This document shows positions 41,979-50,452 of a DNA stretch of 60,655 bases, piece by piece (the stretch's first letter is position 1; every line of letters begins with the position of its first letter). Location of the stretch: contig CAYGBI010000017.1 in the NCBI GenBank assembly GCA_964348085.1, positions 1-60,655 of the forward strand, given 5' to 3'. A program made the position numbers and the translations under genes. Origin of the DNA: VXYL01 sp964348085 (GTDB taxonomy: Bacteria; Pseudomonadota; Gammaproteobacteria; Pseudomonadales; Azotimanducaceae). The notes below the pieces were generated by a model, which was not told where the DNA came from, did no database searches, and worked only from the letters and a program-made list of their open reading frames with translations.

Positions 41979-44019
41979 GCTCAAGCAGCCACTGCTTCAA
42001 AAACAGTGCCGTAGCGGCGCTCAGGTAGTCGCGATTCGCTTTCTTGCGAAAGCCGTGGCCTTCGTTCTTCGCCAGCACGTACCACACCGGCACGCCTTGT
42101 TCCCGTAGCGCCGCGACCATCTGCTCCGATTCGCTGGCCGGCACCCGGGGGTCGTTCAGACCTTGCGAAATCAGCAGCGGCGTCGTGATGTCGGCCACAT
42201 TGTTGAGTGGCGAAATGGACTGTAGGAAGGCGCGCATCGCCGGATCCCGCTCATCGCCGTATTCGACGCGACGCAAGTCTTGACGATAGGGCTGCGTGTT
42301 CTCGAGAAAAGTGACGAAGTTGCTGATGCCCACCCGCTCCACGCCGGCGCGCAGCCGATCGCCGTACTTCACCAACGACGCCAACACCATGTAGCCGCCA
42401 TACGAGCCGCCCATGACGGCCACGCGGTTCTCGTCCAAGTCCGGTGTTGCCGCAATCCAGTCGAGCAATGCGCCGATGTCGCGCACCGAGTCTTCGCGCA
42501 GCGTGCCGTTGTCGAGCTGAAGGTAGGTCTTGCCGTAACCGGACGAACCACGGACGTTGGGATAGATCACCGCCGCACCTAGTTCGGAGACATAGTACTG
42601 CGTGGTTGGCGAGAACCCGGGGCGTGCCTGACCTTCCGGGCCGCCGTGGATATTGATGATCACGGGATGCGGCCCCTCGCTAACGCCACGAAAGCCGTCG
42701 CCTCCCGGCGCCGCCTTTCGCCCCAGCCCAAGCCGCCCTATCACCCCGTCGGACTTCGCGGCTAACGCCGCCAAGTCCGACGGACTGCTAGCAGGTCGAT
42801 AGACAAAAGCGGGGATGCCGCGGCCGTCGAAGGTGCGATAGCGAACGAGTTCCGGCGCTTGGAAGTTCGCCCTGCGCAAGCCACCGAGCTCGCTGGCGGT
42901 CCAGCGGGTGAGTTTCCGGCTCGTCAAGTCGATGCTGAACACATCCGCCGGCGTGGTGGCGGAACGTAGCGTGAACCCTAAGCGGTCGCTCTCGGGATGG
43001 AAGCGCAAGCCGGTGAGGATACCTTGCGGCAACCGCGGCAAGGCCGTGAATGCGGCGCCGGTGTCCAGCAAGCGCAGCACCGTGAGCCGGCTGATGCCGT
43101 CTTCGTTCAAGACGTACGCCAGCCATTGGCGGTCACGGGAGACGGCGAAGGTCTCCACGTCCCACGGCGCGTCCTCCGTCAACGTGGTTACCGCGCCGGT
43201 GCGCCGGTCGAGCTGATAGAGACGCATGAACTCCGCGTCCATGTCGGCGGTGAAGTAGAGCCGATCTTCCGCGCCATAACGGACCGCGCCGAACGCCGCG
43301 GTTACATCGCCGAACAGTCGTCTGCGCGCGCCGCTCGCCACGTCGATCTCGTAGATGCGGGACTCGTTCACCGAGATGTAGTGGGAGACCAACACTCGGC
43401 TCTCGTCCGGTGACCAGTCGTCGATCGTCCAGCCGACGCCCTCGCCCTGTTGCAGTATCCGCCGTTCGCCATGCGAATCCTGCGCATGCAAGTCCCAGTT
43501 GACGCCGTCGCCTGCGGTGGTCGAATAGCCGAGCCAGTGCCCGCTTGGCGACCAAGAGACGCCGATGTAGCGCGACTTCCCGTCGCTTAAGCGCACATCC
43601 TCGCCGGTCTCCCCGCGTCGCCAGAACAACTGGTAGAACTCCGAGCCGCCGGCGTCTTTCAGGTAGACGAAACCGTCCCGAGAAGCATCCGGATGCACCG
43701 TCGCTCCGCCTACCGGCTCCGTGAAGAAGGTGATTTGGCGGCGCATGGCCATCGGTTCTTCAACGCGGTGCAACTGCGTGGTGTCGCCGAACCGGGTGGC
43801 GATCAGAATGCCGTCGCCGACCCACCCGAGCAGTGACGCCGCGCGGCTGTTTTGGTAGCGCGCCACTTCGGCAACCAACCCGTCGCTGAGTTCGGGAACG
43901 CCAGCGGCAACCAAGTTGGCCGATATCTCGACTTGGCTAGCCGGTGGCTTGGGCGCGACGGACGCGCAGCCCGACAGCACTAGAGCGACGAGGACGACGA
44001 GGGAAGGGCGGGTATCCAT
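41974..44019 (-). CDS. S9-family peptidase lipoprotein with an in-frame repeat insertion
   Basis: The 681-residue product starts MDTRPSLVVLVALVLSGCAS, a lipoprotein signal (LSGC), with AAGGAG before the ATG; so it is anchored in the envelope. A beta-propeller (about 30-380) precedes the alpha/beta hydrolase domain with INIHGGPEGQARPGF, the nucleophile elbow VMGGSYGGYMVLASL, the Asp in SQGLNDPRVPASE and the His in NEGHGF. It should cut short peptides. Between AFVYRP and GPHPVIINIHGG, normally close together, lie about 38 extra residues encoded by a complete 114-bp copy of the dispersed repeat. The stop codon is supplied by another copy. Confidence 0.9.
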   Translation of the reverse strand: MDTRPSLVVLVALVLSGCASVAPKPPASQVEISANLVAAGVPELSDGLVAEVARYQNSRAASLLGWVGDGILIATRFGDTTQLHRVEEPMAMRRQITFFTEPVGGATVHPDASRDGFVYLKDAGGSEFYQLFWRRGETGEDVRLSDGKSRYIGVSWSPSGHWLGYSTTAGDGVNWDLHAQDSHGERRILQQGEGVGWTIDDWSPDESRVLVSHYISVNESRIYEIDVASGARRRLFGDVTAAFGAVRYGAEDRLYFTADMDAEFMRLYQLDRRTGAVTTLTEDAPWDVETFAVSRDRQWLAYVLNEDGISRLTVLRLLDTGAAFTALPRLPQGILTGLRFHPESDRLGFTLRSATTPADVFSIDLTSRKLTRWTASELGGLRRANFQAPELVRYRTFDGRGIPAFVYRPASSPSDLAALAAKSDGVIGRLGLGRKAAPGGDGFRGVSEGPHPVIINIHGGPEGQARPGFSPTTQYYVSELGAAVIYPNVRGSSGYGKTYLQLDNGTLREDSVRDIGALLDWIAATPDLDENRVAVMGGSYGGYMVLASLVKYGDRLRAGVERVGISNFVTFLENTQPYRQDLRRVEYGDERDPAMRAFLQSISPLNNVADITTPLLISQGLNDPRVPASESEQMVAALREQGVPVWYVLAKNEGHGFRKKANRDYLSAATALFLKQWLLER
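42679..42792 (+). repeat. Stop-codon repeat, copy 5 (in frame inside the S9 peptidase)
   Basis: A complete copy of exactly 114 bp from GCTAAC (42679) to GCTAGC (42787-42792). The hairpin is CCGTCGGACTT (42746-42756) with AAGTCCGACGG (42773-42783), plus GCGGC/GCCGC inside. On the peptidase strand it is entered from the hairpin side, as in other copies, but GCTAGC is read GCT AGC (Ala-Ser), not xGC TAG, so the frame stays open through 38 codons: SPSDLAALAAKSDGVIGRLG, then LGRKAAPGGDGFRGV. Confidence 0.93.
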
Positions 44020-44057
44020 GACGGTACTCCTTGACGGGGTTGCCATTGCCGCAGCGC

Positions 44058-44555
44058 CTACGGCTCTCGTTCGTAGACCTTGATGTCGTAGGCGTAGCAA
44101 TGTCGTTCGTCCACCGGATGGTGGCTTGCCCGGACCGCCCGCCAGCCGGCGAAGTCGAAGGGCGGGAAAAAAGCGTCGCCTTCGATCACTGCGTCGATGA
44201 AGGTGGCGTACAAGCGGCTAGCGAACGGCAGGGCTTCCAAGTAGGGTCGCGCGCCGCCGATGACAAAGCACTCCTCGGCGGGGTCTTCGGCGGCCGTTGC
44301 CAAGGCGGCTGCCATGTCCGCCACCACGTGCGCGCCCGCCGCGACGAAGCCGCGATGCGACAGCACGATATTGAGACGACCCGGCATGGGCCGGTTGGTT
44401 GCTTGGAAGGTTCGCCGGCCCATGACCACCGGCTTGCCCCACGTCGTGCTGTGAAAGTACTCGAGCTCGTCCGGCAAGTCCCAAGCCAACCGCCCGTCCT
44501 TGCCGATGACACGGTTCTTGGTCATCGCCCAGATCAAGGAGACGCACTGTCTCAT
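44058..44555 (-). CDS. folA: Dihydrofolate reductase FolA
   Basis: The 165-residue enzyme reduces dihydrofolate with NADPH. It reads MRQCVSLIWAMTKNRVIGKD, WDLPDELEYFHSTTWGKPVV (catalytic acidic residue in LPDE), MGRRTFQATNRPMPGRLNIV and CFVIGGARPYLEALPFASRL. ATG overlaps the lgt stop (ATGA), so it is translated with lgt. Its length is normal. Confidence 0.93.
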   Translation of the reverse strand: MRQCVSLIWAMTKNRVIGKDGRLAWDLPDELEYFHSTTWGKPVVMGRRTFQATNRPMPGRLNIVLSHRGFVAAGAHVVADMAAALATAAEDPAEECFVIGGARPYLEALPFASRLYATFIDAVIEGDAFFPPFDFAGWRAVRASHHPVDERHCYAYDIKVYEREP

Positions 44556-45379
44556 GGCCTGCCAGATCCAACCAAGCGGTGCCAAAACAGCAAGGCGACG
44601 CCGCCCAAAATCATCGGCAGCGACAGCAACTGACCCATGGTCAACCAGTCGAAAGCGACGAAGCCCTTGTTCGCGTCCGGCTCACGCGCGAACTCGGTTA
44701 CGACACGCAACACGCCGTAGCCGAGCAGGAAAACGCCGGAGACCTGCCCCACGGCTCGCGGCTTGGCGGCGAACAACCAGACCGCGGCAAACAGGACGAC
44801 GCCTTCGGCGGCCGCTTGGTAGAGACTGGAGACATGGCGCGCGACGGACTCGAACTCGCCGTAACACGTCCAGCTCAAGTCGCGCACGCTGGCGCACGGG
44901 AAATGCACGCCGACCGACAGTTCGGTGACCCGCCCCGGCAGTTCGGCGTTGATGAAGTTGCCGATCCTGCCGAGACCCAAGCCAATCGGCGCGAGCGGGG
45001 CCGCGAAGTCCGTCACTTCGAGCAGGCTGCGGGAGGACTTCCGCGCATAGAGCCAAGTCGCCAAGACGGCGCCGATCAGGCCGCCGTGGAACGACATGCC
45101 GCCCTCCCAAACCCGAAGCAGCCAAAGCGGATCGCGCAGGAAGTCGTCGAAGCCGTAGAACAACACGAACCCGACGCGACCGCCCACCACCACGCCGGCG
45201 ACGCCGTAGAACAAGAGGTCGGCGATCTCCTCGGGCCGCCAAGCCGTGAGTTTGCGCCGCAAGCGCCACTTGCCGAGCAAGTAGAAAGCGACGAAGCCGA
45301 GCACATACATCAACCCGTACCAGCGAATGGCAAGCGGCCCGAGTTCGATGATCACACTGTCGATAAGCGGATAGTTCAT
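44552..45379 (-). CDS. lgt: Prolipoprotein diacylglyceryl transferase Lgt
   Basis: The 275-residue inner-membrane enzyme adds diacylglycerol to lipobox Cys, the first step of lipoprotein maturation; a substrate (the S9 lipoprotein) is encoded two genes away. It has RWYGLMYVLGFVAFYLLGKW, GGRVGFVLFYGFDDF, WEGGMSFHGGLIGAVLATWL, the signature GLGLGRIGNFINAELPGRVT and LLGYGVLRVVTEFAREPDAN. Six to seven membrane helices are visible. Confidence 0.95.
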   Translation of the reverse strand: MNYPLIDSVIIELGPLAIRWYGLMYVLGFVAFYLLGKWRLRRKLTAWRPEEIADLLFYGVAGVVVGGRVGFVLFYGFDDFLRDPLWLLRVWEGGMSFHGGLIGAVLATWLYARKSSRSLLEVTDFAAPLAPIGLGLGRIGNFINAELPGRVTELSVGVHFPCASVRDLSWTCYGEFESVARHVSSLYQAAAEGVVLFAAVWLFAAKPRAVGQVSGVFLLGYGVLRVVTEFAREPDANKGFVAFDWLTMGQLLSLPMILGGVALLFWHRLVGSGRP

Positions 45380-45478
45380 GCCGTCTCGCGCGAGCTTTTG
45401 CTACGCTCGCTGTTTCGATTGCTCCAAGCGCGGCCGTGCGAAAGGCGTAAGCCGCACCCTCGAAGATGGTTCCTTGAC

Positions 45479-46336
45479 GTGTGCCTGATTCTCTTCGCCT
45501 ATCGGTCGTGCCCGCGGCGAGCGCTAGTGGTGGCCGCCAACCGCGACGAATACTACGCTCGGCCTGCGCTGCCCGCACACTGGTGGGCCGACACCGACCA
45601 TGGTAATGGCAACGGTATCTTCGGTGGTAGGGACTTGACCGCCCAAGGTACTTGGCTCGCCATTTCCCAGGACGGTCGCCTCGCCGCGGTCACCAACTGG
45701 AGCGAAGACCGCAACGCCGTAAAGCCCGGTTCCAGAGGCGACTTGGCGCGCCGCTTTCTCGCCGGCGACGCAACGGGCCGCGACTTCGTATCGGCCATCG
45801 ACGGCGACCGCTACGCCGGTTTCAACTTCATCGCTTACGACGGCGAGGAACTGATCTACGCCTCCAACCGCACCGGCGAGGTGCGCGCACTCCCGCCCGG
45901 GGTCTACGGACTGACCAATACCCGCTTGGGCGCTCGTCTACTCCCTAACAGCGGCAAGCGCGATTCGGCGCCAAGCCATCAGCGTTCTTACGAGGAATGG
46001 CCGAAGGCGGTGCTCGGCGCGGCGGCCCTGCACGACATCGCGGCGCAGGCGACCCCGGACGACCTGTTGGCGTTGCTCGCCAAACCCTTGCTGCCGTTGG
46101 AGACGCCGGCGGACCGCGAGCTGGCGCCGGAGCGGAGCTATTCGCCGTGCTTTATCCGCGGGGCGGAGTACGGCACGCGCGCCAGCACGGCAATCATCAT
46201 GAGCGACGAATCGCTGGCATTCGTCGAACGCCAGTACGGGCCCTTCGGCAAGCCGGGCGCCCGCTCGGCAACGATGATCGACTTTTCCCAAGGCCCGGCG
46301 GCGCAAGCACGCATCAACCCAAGGAGCAACGAATGA
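45479..46336 (+). CDS. NRDE-family (TANGO2-like) protein
   Basis: The 285-residue protein starts at GTG followed at once by a Cys codon (VCLILFAYRSCPRRALVVAA), then NRDEYYARP, the NRDE signature. GNGIFGGRDLTAQGTWLAIS, TNWSEDRNAVKPGSRGDLAR and GVYGLTNTRLGARL follow. These proteins have an Ntn-hydrolase-like fold with Cys2 as possible nucleophile; the function in bacteria is unclear, and heme handling has been proposed for animal relatives. It overlaps the following SDR gene by 4 bases (ATGA). Confidence 0.88.
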   Translation: MCLILFAYRSCPRRALVVAANRDEYYARPALPAHWWADTDHGNGNGIFGGRDLTAQGTWLAISQDGRLAAVTNWSEDRNAVKPGSRGDLARRFLAGDATGRDFVSAIDGDRYAGFNFIAYDGEELIYASNRTGEVRALPPGVYGLTNTRLGARLLPNSGKRDSAPSHQRSYEEWPKAVLGAAALHDIAAQATPDDLLALLAKPLLPLETPADRELAPERSYSPCFIRGAEYGTRASTAIIMSDESLAFVERQYGPFGKPGARSATMIDFSQGPAAQARINPRSNE

Positions 46337-47115
46337 ACCTCGACCTAACCGGCAAGACCGCCCTCGTCACGGGCGCCAGCCTAGGCCTCGGCCGGGCGAT
46401 GGCAGCCGCATTCCATGCCGCCGGCGCCAACGTGGCGCTCTTGGCGCGACGACGGGAACCCCTGCACGAGGCCAAGGCGGCGATAGAGGCCGAGAACGGC
46501 GGTCGCGTCGGCGCCTACCCCTGCGACGTGACCGACCCGGCGATGATCGAAGACGCGGTGGCGAGCGCGGTTGCCGACTTGGGCGCCATCGACATCCTCG
46601 TCAACAACGCCGGTCAGTCACAAACCGGCCGCTTCGAGGACCTTACCGACGAAATCTGGCAGGCGGATCTGGATCTCAAGTTGTTCGCCGCGATTCGTTT
46701 CGCCCGGCTGGTGTTTCCGGGCATGAAAGAACGCCGCTGGGGCCGCATCGTCAACATCCTCAACACCGCAGCCAAAGCCCCGCCTCCCGGTTCGGCGCCG
46801 ACATCCGTCTCTCGCGCCGCCGGCATGGCGCTCACCAAGGTGCTCGCCGGCGAAGGCGCGCCGCACAACGTGCTGGTCAACGCGCTCATGATCGGCAGCA
46901 TCCAGTCCGATCAGATCCGTCGCGCCTATGAACGTTCCGGTGGCGAGGCGAGCTTCGAGGAGTTCGTCGTCTCGGCAGGCAAGTCTCTGCCCATGGGGCG
47001 CATGGGCGAGGCCGAGGAGTGCGCCGACGTAGCGTTGTTCTTGGTCTCCGAGGGGGCCTCCTATCTAACCGGCTGCGCGATCAACATGGACGGCGGCTTG
47101 TCGCGGGTGGTGTAG
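46333..47115 (+). CDS. SDR-family protein with altered catalytic residues
   Basis: The 260-residue protein has a classical Rossmann start LTGKTALVTGASLGLGRAMA, DILVNNAGQSQTGRFEDLTD and a C-terminal ASYLTGCAINMDGGLSRVV. The catalytic Ser is a Thr (VNILNTAAKAPPPG), and the YxxxK site reads TSVSRAAGMALTK, with Tyr lost and Lys changed to Arg. So normal reductase chemistry is doubtful. It is coupled to the NRDE gene. Confidence 0.85.
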   Translation: MNLDLTGKTALVTGASLGLGRAMAAAFHAAGANVALLARRREPLHEAKAAIEAENGGRVGAYPCDVTDPAMIEDAVASAVADLGAIDILVNNAGQSQTGRFEDLTDEIWQADLDLKLFAAIRFARLVFPGMKERRWGRIVNILNTAAKAPPPGSAPTSVSRAAGMALTKVLAGEGAPHNVLVNALMIGSIQSDQIRRAYERSGGEASFEEFVVSAGKSLPMGRMGEAEECADVALFLVSEGASYLTGCAINMDGGLSRVV

Positions 47116-47133
47116 GCGGTGTAGGCGAAGTCG

Positions 47134-49422
47134 TCAAGCGCCCGCCGGCACCTCGTGATGCGGCACGGCCCGTTCCAAGCCCAGCGTCACTAGCTGATCG
47201 CGAACGAACGCCATGATCGCCTTGCCGGAACGCATCCTCAGCGCTCGCGCCAAAATGCGTCGGCAGTCGCGCAGCGACACTTGGCGGATCACCCATTTGA
47301 CCCGCAGCAGGTTGGCGGCGTTCATCGACAGCACGTCGTACCCCATGCCGATGCACAGCACGGCGCCTTCCGGCGTGCCCGCCAGCTCGCCGCAGATGCC
47401 CACCGGCTTGCCTTCCGCGTGGCAACCCTTGGCGATTTCCCGCAAGGCGATGAGCATCGCCGGATGCACTTCCTCGAACAAGTCCGCAACGCGAGGATTG
47501 TTGCGATCCACCGCCAGCATGTATTGCGTCAAATCGTTGGAACCAACGGCTAGGAAGTCCACCATGCGGGCGATTTCACGGGTCAAGTAGATGGCCGCCG
47601 GCACTTCGATCATCACCCCCACCAGCGGCGCCTTCACTTCGTAACCCTCCTCCACCACTTCCTTGTGCGCCCGGCGGATGAGCACCTTGGCCTCTTCGAT
47701 TTGCTCTAGGCGGCCCACCATCGGCAACATGATGCGCAGGATGCCTTCGAGACCGGCGTTGGCCTTCAACATGGCCCGCACTTGGGCAAGAAAAATCTCT
47801 GGATGGTCCAAGGTGACTCGGATGCCGCGCCAGCCCAAGACCGGGTTCTCTTCGTCGATGGGGAAATACGACAGCGGCTTGTCGCCACCGATGTCCAAGG
47901 TACGCATGGTCACCGGGCGGGGCTCGAACGCCTGCATGTGCTCGCGATAGATGCCGCGCTGCTCTTCCTCGGTGGGGAAGCGGTCGCGCATGGCGAACGG
48001 CACTTCCGTGCGGAACAGGCCGATGCCCTCCGCTCCCCGATCCAACGAGCGCGTGATCTCGCCCACCAAGCCGATGTTCACCCACAGGTTTATGGCGTGG
48101 CCGTCGCGAGTGGCGCCCGGCACGTCGCGCAGGGTCTCCAAGTCTCGGGCGAACTCCCGCTCCTCGGCCAAGAACTGCGCATAGGAATCGCGCACCAAGG
48201 CGCCCGGGTTGACGAACACCTCGCCATAGTAGCCGTCGACGATGACGGATTGACTCTCCATGCTGTAGATCGGCACGTCGCCGGCGCCCATCACCGTCGG
48301 AATGCCGAGCGCGTCGGCGAGAATCGCGCCGTGTGAATTGCGCGATCCTTTCAGAGACACGATGCCGCGCAACCGCTCGACCGGGAAGTCCGCCATCATG
48401 CGCGCAGTGACCTCCTCGGCGACCAGCACGATGTCGTCGGGCAACCGCGTTTTCTTGCCGCCGATCTCTTGGAGTTCGGCGAGCACCCGCGCACCGAGTT
48501 CGCGCACATCCGCGGAGCGTTCCCGCAGATAGGAATCCTGCATGCGCTCGAAGCCCGCGGCCTGCTCGAAGATCGCCTGTTTCAACGCGCCCTGCGCCCA
48601 CTGGCCGTCGCGGATCCGCTCGCGCACGTCACCGGCCAAGGCGGCGTCGTCCAACATGTGCAGATAGGCGTTGAACAGTTCGCGCTCCTCCGGGCCAAGG
48701 TTCTTGGCCATCTCCTCGTTGATGCGCTCGATGTCGGCTCGCGCTTGGCCGATGGCGCGCTCGAACAGTTCGAGTTCGCTACCGATATCCACAGCCCGCC
48801 GTTCCGTGACCAGTTCCAAGCGCGCCGCAGGCAGCACTACCAAGGCCGTGCCAGCACCGATGCCGGGCACGCCCGGAATGCCGCGGAAGCGCGACTCGCC
48901 CCGGTCCCGAGCGGCACCGGGAATGAGCGCCTGCACATCGCCGGTGGCCTCGGCGTGGGCGACCCGGCTGGCGACCTGCGCCGCCAAGGTGACTAGGAAC
49001 GCCACTTCGTCCTCGTCGTAGCGGCGGCCCTCTCGATCTTGCACCACCAGCACGCCGAGCACTTCGCGAACGTGAATGATCGGCACGCCCAAAAAAGCGT
49101 TGAACTCTTCCTCCGTCAAGCCCGGGACAAAAAAGAAGCGCGGGTGGCGGGAGACTTGGTCCAGATTGACGGGTTCCGCCCGTTCGGCGACCAAGCCGAC
49201 AATGCCTTCCCCCGGGGCGAGCGAAATATCGTCCACCAAACCGGTGTTCAAGCCTTCGTTGGCGACGAAGTGAAAGCGCCCGGTGTCGCGATCACGCAGG
49301 AATATCGAACACACCTCGGTGTCGAGCGTCATCGACACCCGGGTGACGAGCAACGCCAGCGCGGCCGAGAAACTCGGGGCCGCGCTCAAGTCCTGCACGA
49401 TCTGTCGCAGGGCGTCGAGCAT
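47134..49422 (-). CDS. ptsP: Nitrogen PTS enzyme I, PtsP
   Basis: The 762-residue protein has an N-terminal GAF domain (LDALRQIVQDLSAAPSFSAA, VCSIFLRDRDTGRFHFVANE, about 1-165), then the PTS enzyme I domain with the phospho-His in SLKGSRNSHGAILADALGIP, MRTLDIGGDKPLSYFPIDEE, and MIEVPAAIYLTREIARMVDF with GSNDLTQYMLAVDRNN. It starts the PtsP-NPr-PtsN phosphorelay, probably sensing glutamine or 2-oxoglutarate through GAF. It lies downstream of rppH, as is common. Bases 49423-49670 before it hold no gene; TTGACC (minus strand, near 49557) is a possible -35 without a good -10. Confidence 0.94.
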   Translation of the reverse strand: MLDALRQIVQDLSAAPSFSAALALLVTRVSMTLDTEVCSIFLRDRDTGRFHFVANEGLNTGLVDDISLAPGEGIVGLVAERAEPVNLDQVSRHPRFFFVPGLTEEEFNAFLGVPIIHVREVLGVLVVQDREGRRYDEDEVAFLVTLAAQVASRVAHAEATGDVQALIPGAARDRGESRFRGIPGVPGIGAGTALVVLPAARLELVTERRAVDIGSELELFERAIGQARADIERINEEMAKNLGPEERELFNAYLHMLDDAALAGDVRERIRDGQWAQGALKQAIFEQAAGFERMQDSYLRERSADVRELGARVLAELQEIGGKKTRLPDDIVLVAEEVTARMMADFPVERLRGIVSLKGSRNSHGAILADALGIPTVMGAGDVPIYSMESQSVIVDGYYGEVFVNPGALVRDSYAQFLAEEREFARDLETLRDVPGATRDGHAINLWVNIGLVGEITRSLDRGAEGIGLFRTEVPFAMRDRFPTEEEQRGIYREHMQAFEPRPVTMRTLDIGGDKPLSYFPIDEENPVLGWRGIRVTLDHPEIFLAQVRAMLKANAGLEGILRIMLPMVGRLEQIEEAKVLIRRAHKEVVEEGYEVKAPLVGVMIEVPAAIYLTREIARMVDFLAVGSNDLTQYMLAVDRNNPRVADLFEEVHPAMLIALREIAKGCHAEGKPVGICGELAGTPEGAVLCIGMGYDVLSMNAANLLRVKWVIRQVSLRDCRRILARALRMRSGKAIMAFVRDQLVTLGLERAVPHHEVPAGA

Positions 49423-49670
49423 GGCTAACGCGCCGCAACCGGAGGCGTGTCGGCGGGACGGGTGAACTCAGTCGCCGGTGGGCGGCTCTGCTGGTATATG
49501 CACACGGTAATGAGAATAGCCGCATTTCACAGCTATCGCACTGAACGGCGGTGGTCAAGTTTGAAGTCGGCGTTGATACCAGCCGTGCCGACCGGGAGTG
49601 CAAAACTGGACCATTGCCCACTACCCGCCGACCACCGACCGGCTCGACGGCGCACGGCAGCGGGGCGAAC

Positions 49671-49784
49671 GCTAGCGCCACGCAAGCCGTTGCCTCCCGG
49701 CGCCACCTTTCGCCCCAGCCCAAGCCGCCCCAGCACTCCCTCGGACTTCGCGGCTAATGCCGCCAAGTCCGAGGGAATGCTAGG
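49671..49784 (+). repeat. Stop-codon repeat, copy 6 (supplies the rppH stop)
   Basis: A 114-bp copy from GCTAGC (49671) to GCTAGG (49779-49784), with hairpin arms CCTCGGACTT and AAGTCCGAGG. The rppH stop is CTA at 49780-49782. It separates rppH from ptsP, which are usually adjacent. Confidence 0.9.
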
Positions 49785-50271
49785 CCACGCGCAGCGCGGG
49801 GGCCAGTTCCTTCAACGCTCGTCGATACACGGCGCGTTTGAAGGAGACCACGTTGCCCACCGGATACCAATAGCTTACCCACCGCCAGCAGTCGAACTCC
49901 GGCTTGTCCGTGCGTCCCGTGTCAATGGACTCGTCGTCGACCAATAGCCGCAGCAGAAACCACTTCTGCTTCTGGCCGATGAACCGCGTCTTCGGGTCGC
50001 GCGTCAAGTTTGCCGGCAACCGATAGCGCAGCCAACCTTGGGTGCGGGCGAGCACTTCCACCGACGCCTCGGCAAGCCCCACCTCCTCGTGCAACTCCCG
50101 GTAGAGGGCTTGCTCCACGGTTTCGCCCCGATGGATGCCGCCCTGCGGAAACTGCCATGCATCAAAGCCGCCGATGCGGCGGGCCCATAGCACTTGGCCA
50201 CGGTCGTTCTGGATGACGATGCACACATTCGGGCGAAACCCGAAGTGATCGATGTTGTCAGGATTGCGCAT
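49780..50271 (-). CDS. rppH: RNA pyrophosphohydrolase RppH (Nudix)
   Basis: The 163-residue Nudix enzyme removes pyrophosphate from mRNA 5' ends to start decay. It reads FGFRPNVCIVIQNDRGQVLW, ARRIGGFDAWQFPQGGIHRG and the Nudix box ELHEEVGLAEASVEVL (R-E-x-x-E-E part: YRELHEEVG). PEFDCWRWVSYWYPVGNVVS matches the RppH end. The ATG at 50271 fits family length; ATG at 50292 is possible. A half copy of the repeat lies just upstream. Confidence 0.93.
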   Translation of the reverse strand: MRNPDNIDHFGFRPNVCIVIQNDRGQVLWARRIGGFDAWQFPQGGIHRGETVEQALYRELHEEVGLAEASVEVLARTQGWLRYRLPANLTRDPKTRFIGQKQKWFLLRLLVDDESIDTGRTDKPEFDCWRWVSYWYPVGNVVSFKRAVYRRALKELAPALRVA

Positions 50272-50289
50272 CGCGCGGACCGCCCACGC

Positions 50290-50338
50290 CATGCGAGCCG
50301 TCGCCCGCGGGCGCTGCTTTTCGTCCCAGCCCAAGTCG
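50290..50338 (+). repeat. Stop-codon repeat, half copy next to copy 7
   Basis: This stretch matches the non-hairpin half of the repeat (GAGCCGTCGCCCGCGGGCGC, then TTTTCGTCCCAGCCCAAGTC). It ends where the full copy 7 begins. It lacks the hairpin, so copy 7 may have inserted into it or the pair arose by partial duplication. Confidence 0.65.
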
Positions 50339-50452
50339 CCTAGCGCCACGAAAGCTGTTGCCTCTCGGCATCGCCCTTCGCGTTACTCCCGGCCACCCTA
50401 CACGTAGATCTGACTTCCTAGCCAACGCCGCCGAGTCCGGCAGGCGCTTAGC
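50339..50452 (+). repeat. Stop-codon repeat, copy 7 (supplies the acyl-CoA dehydrogenase-like stop)
   Basis: A 114-bp copy from CCTAGC (50339) to CTTAGC near 50452, with the CCTACACGTAGATCTGACTT central variant. The neighbouring gene on the minus strand ends with TAA, the TTA at 50448-50450, inside the hairpin-side end (TTAGC in place of CTAGC). Confidence 0.82.
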
